Shown: piece after piece, positions 34,001 through 44,363 of the stretch
Layout of the letters: each line of letters opens with the position of its first letter
How positions within the stretch are numbered: position 1 is the stretch's first letter
Assembly (NCBI GenBank): GCA_951640195.1
Contig: OX621163.1
Location: 1,736,001-1,800,000, forward strand
Source: Porpolomopsis calyptriformis
Lineage: Eukaryota; Basidiomycota; Agaricomycetes; Agaricales; Hygrophoraceae
Reading direction: 5' to 3'
DNA length: 64,000 nucleotides
The notes under the pieces: generated by a model
The model's database searches: none
Seen by the model: the letters and a program-made list of their open reading frames with translations, nothing else
What the model was told of the DNA's origin: nothing
Translations under genes and position numbers: made by a program

Positions 34001-35575
34001 ACCATGATTCCGCCCGTGACTACTGAAACCAAAAACCCAGTGAAATCTCCGTCAAAGGATCACCATGTCCAGGTCTCGAGCGAGATAATATCCGTTAATC
34101 AAACTCTGCAATGCGGTAGCATCAGTATCGCACAACATTCCATACCAATTCCATCCGTTCAGGAAGAAGGGAGATTGGACCAGAGATTCCAAAGACCTCA
34201 GAAGAAAATGAATCAGCAAGATGAACAAGATACACAGTGGCCAGGGGATAAAGTACCGTCACCAGGCCTGCGATTCGGGGCATTAACTGATTACTTGCTA
34301 AATTCTAATGTAGGCCGTGGCCGATGTGACCGAAGCAATCATAGGCGCCGCCTATATATCGGGAGGGAGGGAAACAGCCTTAAAGGTCACAAAGGCATTG
34401 CATATCCCCATAATGAATGTCGACCTCTGGTCTGATTTCGGTCGAATGGTTTTGGCTCCTCCACCAGACGTCACTGCAAAGTTGAAGCCCGGATCTATAG
34501 AAGCAGTGGAATCTATCATAGGACACAAAATAAATCACCCGCATCTTTTAGCACAGGCTCTCGTTCGTAGATGTTTCTCCATTTGATCATTCTTCATCTG
34601 ATTAATTTCTATCAGACGCACCCTTCTACCTCGGGTTATGAGTCAAGTTCCTATGAGCGACTTGAGTTCATCGGAGATGCCATTCTGGATTTCAGTATGT
34701 CAGCCTCGTGTCTCAACGCTTAACTACTGAATATACGCTAGTGGTCGTTCGATATCTGTTTGATCGTCATAAACAGTTATCTCCCGGTGGTTTGACCCTA
34801 CTAAAGGTGATGACATCCAACCCGACACGATCGTAAACTGATATAGGATCCAGGGCGCGATGGTGTCAAATTCTGCCCTTGGAGCGGTTTGTATTTCATC
34901 GGGCCTGCAAGATTACATCTTGTTCGAGTCACCCTCTCTGGCGACTAGTTTTCAAGCATACGCCGACCAACTAAAAACAAAACAAGCTGAAGAATCCAGA
35001 CTGGCTAGCTTAGAAGGGAGACCTCCAGGGCAATACTGGCTGGAGACTGAGCCCCCTAAGGTCTGAAATTACTGAAAAACCGCAGTCAACCACATTTAAC
35101 TGTTATCAGCAGACGCTCTCTGACGTCGTGGAATCTATTGTGGGCGCGACCTATATTTCAGATGATTTCTCTCCCGTTGGGGTAGAGACACTATTCGAAA
35201 AGCTCTTGAAACCGTTTTACGACAAACACATTTCATTGCAAACACTCTCCCATCATCCAACCAAAATTTTATTTGAGCTATCTCAAGCTCAAGGTTGCCA
35301 ACAATTCGAAATCATTAAAGAAAAATATGAAGACACAATTCAGTGCGATGGTGAGAAGTATGCCTGTCATTCGACATGAAATTAACATATTCGTAGTTGT
35401 TGTTCACGAGGTTATTCTTGCCAGTGCAACAGACTCGACAGCGACATTCGCGACCCGTCGGGCATCGTTACTGGCACTCGACGCCTTGGAAGGAGACTCC
35501 CAATTTCTGACGCGCACATGTGATTGTCGGACACGCACTCAAGCCAGGAAAGCTCAACCCTGGGATGGATCCTAA
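31050..35575 (+). CDS. Dicer-like RNase III lacking the N-terminal DExD/H helicase domain
   Basis: Dicers cut double-stranded RNA into small RNAs. The reconstructed product (roughly 1250 aa, about 14 introns) begins inside the normal protein. Its first residues (PPSITETKLFKELHQLDPSE, RAAGYVLSELGPCASDLVW) correspond to the inter-helicase region, followed by helicase C (VQKRSVAFALGDLLRTSADH, YNLLIATKSIEDLDVPKSSL, SYAYSRACTRGRESHLVYMI) and the dimerisation domain (RCIYLQDATNIIYRFSADLR). RNase IIIa (YERLELLGDAFLKYLSS, DVTEAIIGAAYISGG) and RNase IIIb (SYERLEFIGDAILDF, DVVESIVGATYISDD) follow, with a short C-terminal tail. The acidic catalytic residues of both RNase III domains are present. No DEAD/DECH Walker A segment is found in the window upstream; ALDH starts 98 bp away. 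One intron (31857-31918) needs a GC donor. Confidence 0.85.
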
Positions 35576-35690
35576 TTCTTAGTAGCATCGTTAACTGCGA
35601 ACGACAACATGATTGAAAAGGAGTGCGATTTTGCGTATATCGAATGAGCACCCTACTGATGCGCCGATGATCGTAAAACAGTCGGGAATC

Positions 35691-36022
35691 TCATGCCCCA
35701 CCAGCTGCTTTCTTCCTGTTTGTCCGAGTTAGATGTCAATAACTTGAGCTCCCGGACAATGATACAACGTACAGCTGGTATGCAGAAGCAAGGAACGGAA
35801 TGCTGAATCCAGAAGCCATATAAATAAAAAGCTTGACAGCAAATCTCCCTTTCTTCTCGCCAGGCCACTTAAAGGGAAGGTGCTGTGGGACTCTTTATGA
35901 GATACATTCGATGGGGCATCACATAAACGTACATGATAGCCATGCACCGAGCGTGCGGGCCCAACGAAACGAGAGCGAACCACTTGATTCCTCAGGACGG
36001 GGGCGCGGGCGAGGAGTGACAT
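35691..36022 (-). CDS. Cytochrome c oxidase subunit 7C/COX8-type
   Basis: A small subunit of respiratory complex IV in the inner mitochondrial membrane. Three exons give about 74 aa. The leader MSLLARAPVLRNQVVRSRF is a typical presequence, followed by SVHGYHHLPFKWPGEKKGRF, a single transmembrane segment AVKLFIYMASGFSIPFLASA and YQLKKAAGGA. The H-LPF...GFSIPF..YQLKK pattern matches animal COX7C and yeast Cox8. Introns at about 35880-35929 and 35710-35766 are GT-AG. It lies 148 bp downstream of the cystathionine gamma-synthase stop, same strand. Confidence 0.85.
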
Positions 36023-36170
36023 TGAGAATAGTTTTGGCAGCAGTTTGGAGGGAGCCAAATGTGATGTGTGACGCGTGACGACAGTATAAATTCGATCCAA
36101 TATTTTACATATTCACCAGTAAATAGACGATATTTAACCAACGTTGGTGGGGAGTTCTATTCTCATCCAT

Positions 36171-37921
36171 TCAAAGCTTGCAGAGTACCTAAGGATGAAC
36201 GGTTGAAGGATCAAATTTGTGAAAATGGTCAAAAGTCTTACCTGCACGACTTGCCTGAGGCCCATTCGCAAATCTTCTTTCAAACACTGTTGCGAAGTCA
36301 CGAAGAACGGAATATGCAAAACGGGGAAACGTACATTCAAGTCCTCGAGACCCACGCTTATTCTGATCATTCGAGGATCTGAACTAAGATCGCTCACGAC
36401 GCGTTGTTCTATCGAACTTTCAACACCCCCAAGACTTGTTGCAGGCTAGCGCGTGATGAATATTGGAGGTTGTTACCACTGGAGAAACGAGGTCCAAACC
36501 GTAAACAATTTCAGCTTGTGAGGAAGCGTTGATGCATACTCCTCTTTTGAGAGCTACTCATCCAAGAGAGACTCAGCAATCGGTAGCAGAGGAGGGGCAA
36601 CCTACTAAAATAGCAAAAGTCGCATTCCATCCTCCTTCCATTTGTTCCAAAGGTTCAAAACCTCTATTATTATTCTTCTGCAAGGAGGAATGGTAAACTT
36701 TTGTAACTATTCCTCCTGGGATTCCGTCGAATTTTTGTTCCGCTGGAGTAGAGGCGATGGAATGCAACCATTGTGCAAGTAAGGTTGCGGTCTCAGACTG
36801 GCGCACGACGCGGAGATGGAGCGTTTTTAAGGAACGAAGTAGGAGCCATGTTTCGAGGGAGCCCATGACACTCCCCGAAAAGATGCGATCTTGGAGGAGC
36901 TAACAGTATATGTAACGCTCCGTCGAGATATAGCAAGTAAACCATATCAGCTTGCCTGCTCCTGCTCCTCCAATGTTTTCACGACCAGGATTCCGCCCAA
37001 AAGATCGGAATGACCACCTAGGTACTTCGAACCTAATTGCAGATTTGGCAGCGAATTCAAGCTTAAAACACTCATCCGTACCACTGTGAAGCACGCAATC
37101 TGCTCCCCATTTAAATGGGTATTGGAGAGGCGGAGGTGCGAAGGTTGAATCAACCATTAGCGTCCCACCAGCCGCATGCGCCTTTAATAAAGTGTGAGAA
37201 CGATACCAAAGACAAGAACCAAAGTAAAATACTTTGTTAGCATAATATTTGATATCCCTAAGCATGATGATGAGAGACGAGGAAGACCGACCAGAATATA
37301 GGCATACCTGGATTCTCCGGTCGGATTGACTGGGGTCTCAAGCCAGCAGAGGTCTCCCGCTTGGAAGTGGTCGTCCAAGTCAATGACGGGCAAATCGCCA
37401 CCACGACTTCTTTTATACAATTCTATGGTAGCATGACATCCATGATATCCACCGGTTATAGCAACCCGCTTGGGATGGAAAAAAACAAGTGCCTGGTTTG
37501 AGAAGTAGAATGAGGTAAAGAGCGATACGGGAAAGACAGCGAACTGAACAGCATAGGCCGCAGCCAATCCAGATGCATACGTTATAGCATAGCCTCTCTA
37601 CCAGCACAAAGATGTGAGATGTCAAGAGGTCGACCAATTTCAAGATCGCTTACATTGAGGTGACTTAGAACATGTTCGAGTTGAGATCTCACCGGTTGGC
37701 TATATCGAGAATATACATGTCTCGAAACATCGGAATTCGCCCCTGTTGTGGCCTCAGGATGTCGAAAGGCTGCGAAAAGAGAACTAGGATGATCCGACTG
37801 AGGACCTCTAAAGGAGTCCCTGCTTACTGGTAGTGACAGAGATGGCTGGCGCAACTTCTGGGCCAAGGGGATCGGCTGCCAGGTCTGTTCCTGTCATGAA
37901 AGATAGCGGTTTGGATGCCAT
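36171..37921 (-). CDS. Cystathionine gamma-synthase-type PLP enzyme
   Basis: A trans-sulfuration enzyme of the Cys/Met metabolism PLP family, joining a homoserine ester with cysteine. About 11 exons give roughly 400 aa: [120 protein letters not shown], the PLP lysine in [18 protein letters not shown], and [19 protein letters not shown]. It ends with [13 protein letters not shown] and [12 protein letters not shown]. One intron (36900-36955) needs a GC donor (CAG/gcaagc) because reading through meets a stop at once. Within the family, the long [13 protein letters not shown] block and the C-terminus fit fungal Str2-like enzymes rather than the lyase, but substrate is not proven. Confidence 0.85.
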
Positions 37922-38094
37922 CTAAAGTATGCGATTGCAACGAATTTGTATAGCAGCTCTTGAAATCTAATCTAATTTTAGCGAACAAGATTCTTCGCCA
38001 AAATGGCAAGATGACCATGTCGCTTGCTTGAAGAGAGGACTGTCTACAGCATTAAATGGCATTGATCAAGCAATTTAGTTCCTTCTAGGAGACT

Positions 38095-40149
38095 TTAAAC
38101 GAGAGAGAGGTTATTGGCCTCCTCAACGAGTTCATCTACTTGGTGTTCGACAAGTTTGGTGATCTACGGGATGATGCATGTATGAGTATGTGGTTAGTAA
38201 TGGAGAGTTCCAACACACTACCTTGCCAATCGCTATCGTTCTGCCTGCACAGGAGTTAATCGGGGTAGTAATCGAGAGAGGGCTAACGGACCTTCGTCTC
38301 GGAGTGTAAATCTTCCAAGTTGAGGGTAATCAACAAAGCGTTCAACGCACACCAAGTCAGTTGTTTCGATCAGGGCGACAATTTTCTGTCCTGGTTCAAA
38401 TACAAGTCACACAAATAGTAGAAAAACAGGACAAATAACTGTTACCCTTCTTCGCAAATTGCGGTGGTTTCTTTGACTTGCGACCAGTGGTTTTGTCAAA
38501 ATAGTGGAGAAGAGCCTACGAATTTCAACTGAGAATTACGGCATGATAGGTGGTGATGCACGATACGCACGGACAACGTTACCTCTTCCGCCAACGTGTG
38601 GATATGCATCACGGCTGAATAACCCGCACATATGATACTTTTGTGTTCCAGGATGGCCAGCTGGGCCCGAAACTGGCGGACTGCATGAATCGGCTTTTGA
38701 GTGCTGGTGAGAACGAAGCCAGGTGTAATATCCTCATCCTCGACGCCTCGCAGACGGATGCGCACGTTATCACCGCAGAGGGCAGATTGTATCTCGTCTT
38801 CCATTTCATTAAAAATGGCGGCGACTTCAACTAGGTCTTTATTTGGCATGAGGAGGAGTGTGTCCCCTTTGTGTAGACGTCCCGACTCGACTTTCCCGAC
38901 GACTATGGTTCCCATATCCTTGTATTTCTCCGAGATGGGTATCATGACAGGCGAGTTGGTCTTACGATCAACCATTGGCATGTGGTCGATGAGCTCAAGG
39001 AAAGAGGGACCGCTGTGAAAAGTGTCTATTAGAGAACGATCACGCCAGAAATAAACAAGGGGATACTGACTCCCACCAAGGGCATATGGCTTTGGAGACT
39101 CGGTCTTGGAGGTTGACACCCGTATAGGCGGACACAGGAACAAATGTGACATCTGTTTTTGGATTAAAACCAGCAGATTTGATGAATGGTGTCAATTTGT
39201 CCTTGATCTCGTCGTACCGCTGCTTCTTCCACTCCACCGTCGCGTCGTCCATTTTGTTGATTGCAACAATGATTCGCGACACCCCGGCTGTTTTTACTAA
39301 CATGATGTGTTCCCGGGTCTGTCCCCCTCTTTCGAAACCAGTCTCAAATTCTCCTTTCCGGGCCGAGATGACAAGGATTGCAACGTCAGCTTGAGCTGCA
39401 CCTGAGATCATGGAGGGTACGAATGTTTTGTGACCAGGGGCATCAAGGACAGTGTATCGACGAAGAGGTGTTTCAAAGTACGCTCGACCAACCTCGACGG
39501 TCTTGCCTTTGGCACGCTCTTGTGGTGTCGAGTCGAGCGCCCAACTTAGGTACCAAGATTCTCTGCCGGCTTCCTTTGCCTCACGTTCGTATTTTTCCAT
39601 GGTCCGCTTGTCCACCATTCCAGTAAGGTAGAGCAGATTCCCGCCGAATGTACTTTTACCGGCATCAACGTGGCCAATGAAGACGATGTTGAGATGTTCC
39701 TTAGCTGCGGAGGAAATGACTCAAGACATTCAGAATGAGAACGAAAAATCGGGCGAACCATCGCCATAAAGATCTTCAAGAACGGCCCGGTCAGCAACAG
39801 TCTGCACTTCCAAGGCGACAGCGGCGGTGTCCGTTTTTGATCTCTCGGTGCTAAAGGTTTTGGATGGGGGGGTGGATGGGGGGCCAGATTTTTGGATTTT
39901 CGCAGCAGGGTGTTTCGCGGATGTGGATGGTGTAGATGAGCCTGAGGGCAATAATGGAGACGATACGGGAAGGGACTTGGCACCGATATTGAGGGAGATG
40001 GTGGGGGGCGGTGCGGGTGCTTCGGTCTGTTCGGGTCGTTCTACTGGTTGAGGGAGTTGAGATTGGGCTTGGATGTGATCAGGAGGATCAGACAATCGGA
40101 TGCCTTTCCCTGGGACGAATTCAAAGGCGCCAGGATTGAGCTTGTTCAT
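38095..40149 (-). CDS. SUP35: Translation release factor eRF3 (SUP35)
   Basis: The GTPase that with eRF1 ends translation. The N-terminal part is short (about 130 aa) and begins MNKLNPGAFEFVPGKG, a PAM2-like motif for the MLLE domain of poly(A)-binding protein. It then becomes Pro/Ser-rich, with no Gln/Asn prion repeat region. The EF-Tu-like core has the P-loop IVFIGHVDAGKSTFGG, the REAKEAGRESWYLSWALDS block, TVLDAPGHKTFVPSMISGAA, NKMDD, TDVTFVPVSAYTGVNL, FLELIDHMPMVDRKTN and MGTIVVGKVESGRLHKGDTL. It ends FTLRDEGRTIAIGKITKLVE and EEANNLSLV. The core fits eRF3 better than HBS1. About 565 aa. It is divergent from SLA1, 149 bp between starts. Confidence 0.92.
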
Positions 40150-40298
40150 GGCGATGAGAAGATGTGTTCAACCAGTAAACGAGAACGGTGGCAGGTTGTC
40201 TCGCGAGCGGCTGATGCTTTGAAAGCGATTTGAACTCATACGAGGACAAGTCGGAACCGAATCCAGCTAAACCTGACTTTCAGACGTAGATTGTTACG

Positions 40299-43200
40299 AT
40301 GGCTACCGAACCCGAGGAATATCTCGCAGTCTTGAAAGCGTCTTACGCTTATACCCCACAGTCGGAGGACGAGATCGCCATGGAGGAGAGCCAGCTTCTC
40401 TTTCTGCTCCAACGAGTCGACGAAGAGTGATGTTCTCATACCAAGCTAATCATCTGCTGTACTGACTTTGCCTATAGCTGGTGGAAGGTTAAAGTCAAGG
40501 GCGACTCTCAAGAAGGCGAAACCGCAGTTGGTCTTGTACCCGCTGCCTACGTCGAACCTGTTCGTGTCTCTTATCAGAATTATTGGCATTGTCTTAGACC
40601 CATCCAGGCAGATCATACTTCTGTCGTGAAGGCGTTGTACGACTATGAGGCTCACGCACCAGGAGAGCTTTCGGTAAAGGAAGATGAGCTCCTGTTAGTC
40701 TTTGATACAGAGGAAGAGTGGTTGCTGGTACAAAGTCAAACCGATGGGGGAAAGGCTGGATTTGTGCCCGGCAATTATGTCGAGGTCCGACCTTGTCTCC
40801 ATATTCCGCATTTCCTGGCTTACACCCCATTTATGCATAGGCTACCAGTGAAAGTAGTCCGCTGCAATCGCCAATTGTGGCCCCGAGTTCGGTACGCCAT
40901 CTTTGTCTCATCTCTCTCTCCCGCTCATTCTTGTAGCCCCCACATCCCGCAAGTAACTATCAGGATCCCGCGGAGAGAGTGGCTTCAACTTCCAACAAAG
41001 TCAAAGCCGACAGCATCCAGACATGGTCTGTCTCAGAAGTAGACAAGAAGGGGAAGAAGAAGAAAGGAACCCTCGGCATTGGGAACGGGGCTGTTTTTTT
41101 TGCCAGCGAGTCGGATAAGGTATTTTCTCGATCTTGCCATCTGAATGTCTTGGATTAATGCCGATCAAGACACCAGTTCAGAAGTGGCAGACCATCGACA
41201 TCGATCGGGTAAGTATCGAGAAGTCTAAGCATGTCCACATCACCATCCACGGTTCTACACCCTCCAACCTTCACTTCCAAGCTGGCTCCAAAGACAACGC
41301 GGACAGTATCTTGGAGAAGCTACAGTCATCAAAAGCTCTGTCCTCATCAGCACTTTCTCCCTCCTCTCAGAAAGATTATGTCAACGGTAGTGTACGGTTG
41401 CCACCAATACGCACCGACGCAGCAGATCACGAGAAGGCCAGAAAAAGCGGGGCTTCAGTTCATTTCTCGGAATCTTCTCCTGTTATCATTCCTGCGCGAG
41501 AGGCTTCAGAGGGAGAGGAAGAGGAGGGCGACGAAGGAGATGAAGGGCCACCTCAAGTTGGACAAGAGAACGACGATGGCGAAGCCGTCGCTGGTGAGAC
41601 TGCTACTGCATTGTATGACTTTGATGCAGATGGAGAAGACGAACTGTCGGTCAAGGAGGGTGAACGCCTCTTTGTAATCGAGAGGGATAGTGATGAGTGG
41701 TGGAAGTGCCAGAACACCGACGGTGCTGAAGGGGTCGTTCCTGCATCTTATATAGAGGTTAGCAGGTCAACTCAGCTTTATAGCGATGACTTATGTTTCT
41801 TGTCAGCTGACAGCAACTGATTCGAGTGCGGACCTCGCCGTAACTGCCGCCGAAGCAAGAGCCGCTGAACTGGCTGAAAACTCTCGCCGTCAGGTAGAGC
41901 TTGATCGCTTAGCAGCCGAAAAAGCGGACAAGGCGCGCGCAACGAAAGATAAGGAGAAGGCTGCAAAGGACCTGGCAGACCGAGCTCGTGCAGAAAGAGA
42001 ACGAAAGAAAGGAGAGACTCCACCCCGGATCCAAGCTACCGTTGACCGGCGGGTTGATGATAACATACCTTCGAAGTCCTCTGGGAAGTCAGTATCATCA
42101 TCTTCGGAACCCTTTGATCGTTTCTTGACATTCCTTTAAATAGCTCTCGGTCTTCTGATAACAAGCCAACTAGCGAGCCTCCCAAGGCGAGTCCCAGACC
42201 CGTCGAAGGTAACCGTGAGTTTGATGCATTACCCTCACAAGTTTTGTTGTACTAAATGCCAATATCACTCGAGCAGGACCTCCTCCCGATCAAACACGGA
42301 TTTGGCATGACCGAAGTGGTCAGTTCCGCGTCGAAGCGGCATTTTTAGGATTCCACGGTGATAAACTTAGGTTACACAAGATAAACGGGGTTGTAGTGGA
42401 GGTTCCTTCAGAGAAGATGTCTGTTGAAGATATACGCTACGTCGAGAAACTCACGTCTCGGAAGAACTCATCTACCAAGACTGGACCTACTCCCTCGGAT
42501 GACGATGAGCCCCTTGCAGCGCGACGCAAATCATTACAAACAGACTCTTCCCGCGAGACAAGTGCGCGGTCTTCACGTTCTGCAAAAGCCGCCCAGATAG
42601 ACTGGTTTGAATTCTTTCTCTCTGCCGGCTGCGATGTTGATGATTGCACACGTTACGCCACGTCCTTCGAAAGGGACAAGATTGACGAGTCTGTTTTGCT
42701 TGACATTACAGAGTCGACAATGCGCTCTTTGGGCCTTCGAGAGGGAGACATAATCCGCGTCACGAAAGTCATTGAAAAACGAAAGGCAGTGGAGAAGAAA
42801 AATTCTGTTGCACGCCAGGAACAAATACTCCGTGATGAGGAATATGCGCGACAACTGCAAGCGGAAATTGGGGGAGGTAATTCTACGCAGAAGCAACATT
42901 CGACTAGTCCTGCTCCAAATCTATTTGCTAGTCCCGGAGGGGCCTTGAAGAACAATGCTGCACGACGAGGACGGCCACAGCCCAGCAAAAGCCTCCCGCC
43001 GAGCACTGTTGACCTGAATGCCATCACATCCGCCTCGAATCAAATCCACCGTACTGGGTCTCCGGTGGCCAGTGCTGTTACTGTTGCCCCGTCTTCACCA
43101 ACGTCGGCTGTACAACCCTCTCGTTCAGCGACAGTATCCAGCGGATTCGGAGATGACGCTTGGACCAATCGCCCTAGCTCGACAAGGCCGCTTGCACCTA

Positions 43201-44336
43201 CTCCACCAACTTCTGCGGCCCGGACATCTTCTGCACCTCCCGCACCCGCGCCATCCGCGCCTGTATCCACAGATCAATCCACGGGGAAGAGCCTCGCAAA
43301 AACCACTGAAGCCGATATCTTTGATCAGCTTTCGCGTCTTAGCCAGCTGAGCACTAATAAACAGTCTATTTCACCAGCATCGACGTCAGTACCAGCAACC
43401 ATGACCTCTCCACCTGCTAGTTTCCAGCCAGGGCTTGGTTCAATTCCCTTGCCCCAACATCTCCAAAATCAGCAAATTGGCTTTATACAGCCCCCCCAAC
43501 AGTCTAATGGTCCCAGAGGCCCATTTGCCCCCGTTCCTACAAACCAAAATTTATTGCAACCACTCATACCAACTAATACTGGCTTCAATGCCTTTGTGCC
43601 CACTCGGCCGACCAATATGGCCGGAAACCAGCCCCCTCTCCCGTCTTTCCTTGGGAACCCCGTCCCGACTTTCCAGCCTTCTCAGCCATTGGCACCCACT
43701 CCATTGGGTGCACCTTTCGGAGCCTTTGGTCCTGGAAGCTCAATCCCAGCCAACACTTTAGTACAAGCTCGTAAGTTTGCGGTTCCAAATTAGCTTCGCT
43801 TTTGCCAATATTATGCGACAGATCCGACAGGATTTAGTCCCGCTTTGGGCCCACAGTCATTCGACAATAGGATGGTCTCACCTCCCTCCATCCCACCTTC
43901 AATCTCAGATGCGACATCTCCGGCAAACGTATTCGCTCAAATGAAATCGGGCGCGCTATTACCCGCCACCGTCAATTCGCCCTCTAATAACGTGTCTCCT
44001 GCAAACGTTTTCGCTCAAATGAAGTCGGGGACATTTGCTTCTGGAACTGATTTTTCAACATTGAGGTGCGTTCTCCAAATTTCCCGAAGATAAGTCCTGA
44101 AAGGTGTGTTAGATAAATATGTTCACCCTTGACCCAATCGTCAGTTAACTACAATTCCATTCGTACCTACCAATCTCAAGATTCATGATAGCTCTTTCAC
44201 CTCGCCCACCGGATCTTGGGATGGTCAAAGAGTGAATTATCAACAAGGTATTCATGCTGAGTTTTGGTTCTTCAGACGATGCCCCTATGGTCATGCAACT
44301 GTCGTATTATATCCGAGTTTTGGGAATATAAATTAA
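40299..44336 (+). CDS. SLA1: SLA1-like endocytic actin-patch adaptor
   Basis: Links cargo and the Las17/Pan1 machinery at cortical actin patches. SH3-1 (LKASYAYTPQSEDEIAMEES) and SH3-2 (VKALYDYEAHAPGELSVKED) lie at the N-terminus. Then come a basic spacer, the SHD-type PH-like part (TPVQKWQTIDIDRVSIEKSK), and SH3-3 (ATALYDFDADGEDELSVKEG). An Ala/Glu/Lys-rich coiled stretch, SHD1 (RIWHDRSGQFRVEAAFLGFH), the SAM-like SHD2 (IDWFEFFLSAGCDVDDCTRY) and a long Pro/Gln/Ser-rich tail follow. Near the C-terminus two SPANVFAQMKSG repeats occur (43917-43952, 43995-44030). The last exons are uncertain: an intron from about 44068 or 44074 must be removed and the frame then runs to a stop at 44336. Length about 1170 aa. 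The stop lies 27 bp from the SEC7 stop. Confidence 0.88.
43917..44030 (+). repeat. SLA1: Two SPANVFAQMKSG repeats in SLA1
   Basis: Two copies of the same 12-residue peptide at 43917-43952 and 43995-44030 code SPANVFAQMKSG with different codons (for example ccg/cct, gta/gtt, aaa/aag), so the peptide rather than the DNA is conserved. Confidence 0.85.
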
Positions 44337-44363
44337 TAAAATATACTGATAAACACAGCAATC

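Noticed and set aside
36650..36665. tRNA B-box-like GGTTCAAAACC
   Set aside because: It falls inside an exon of the cystathionine synthase and no A-box or cloverleaf can be formed around it.
38095..40149. HBS1 (Dom34 partner) identity
   Set aside because: The REAKEAGRESWYLSWALDS region, domain 2-3 blocks and PAM2-like N-terminus match eRF3.
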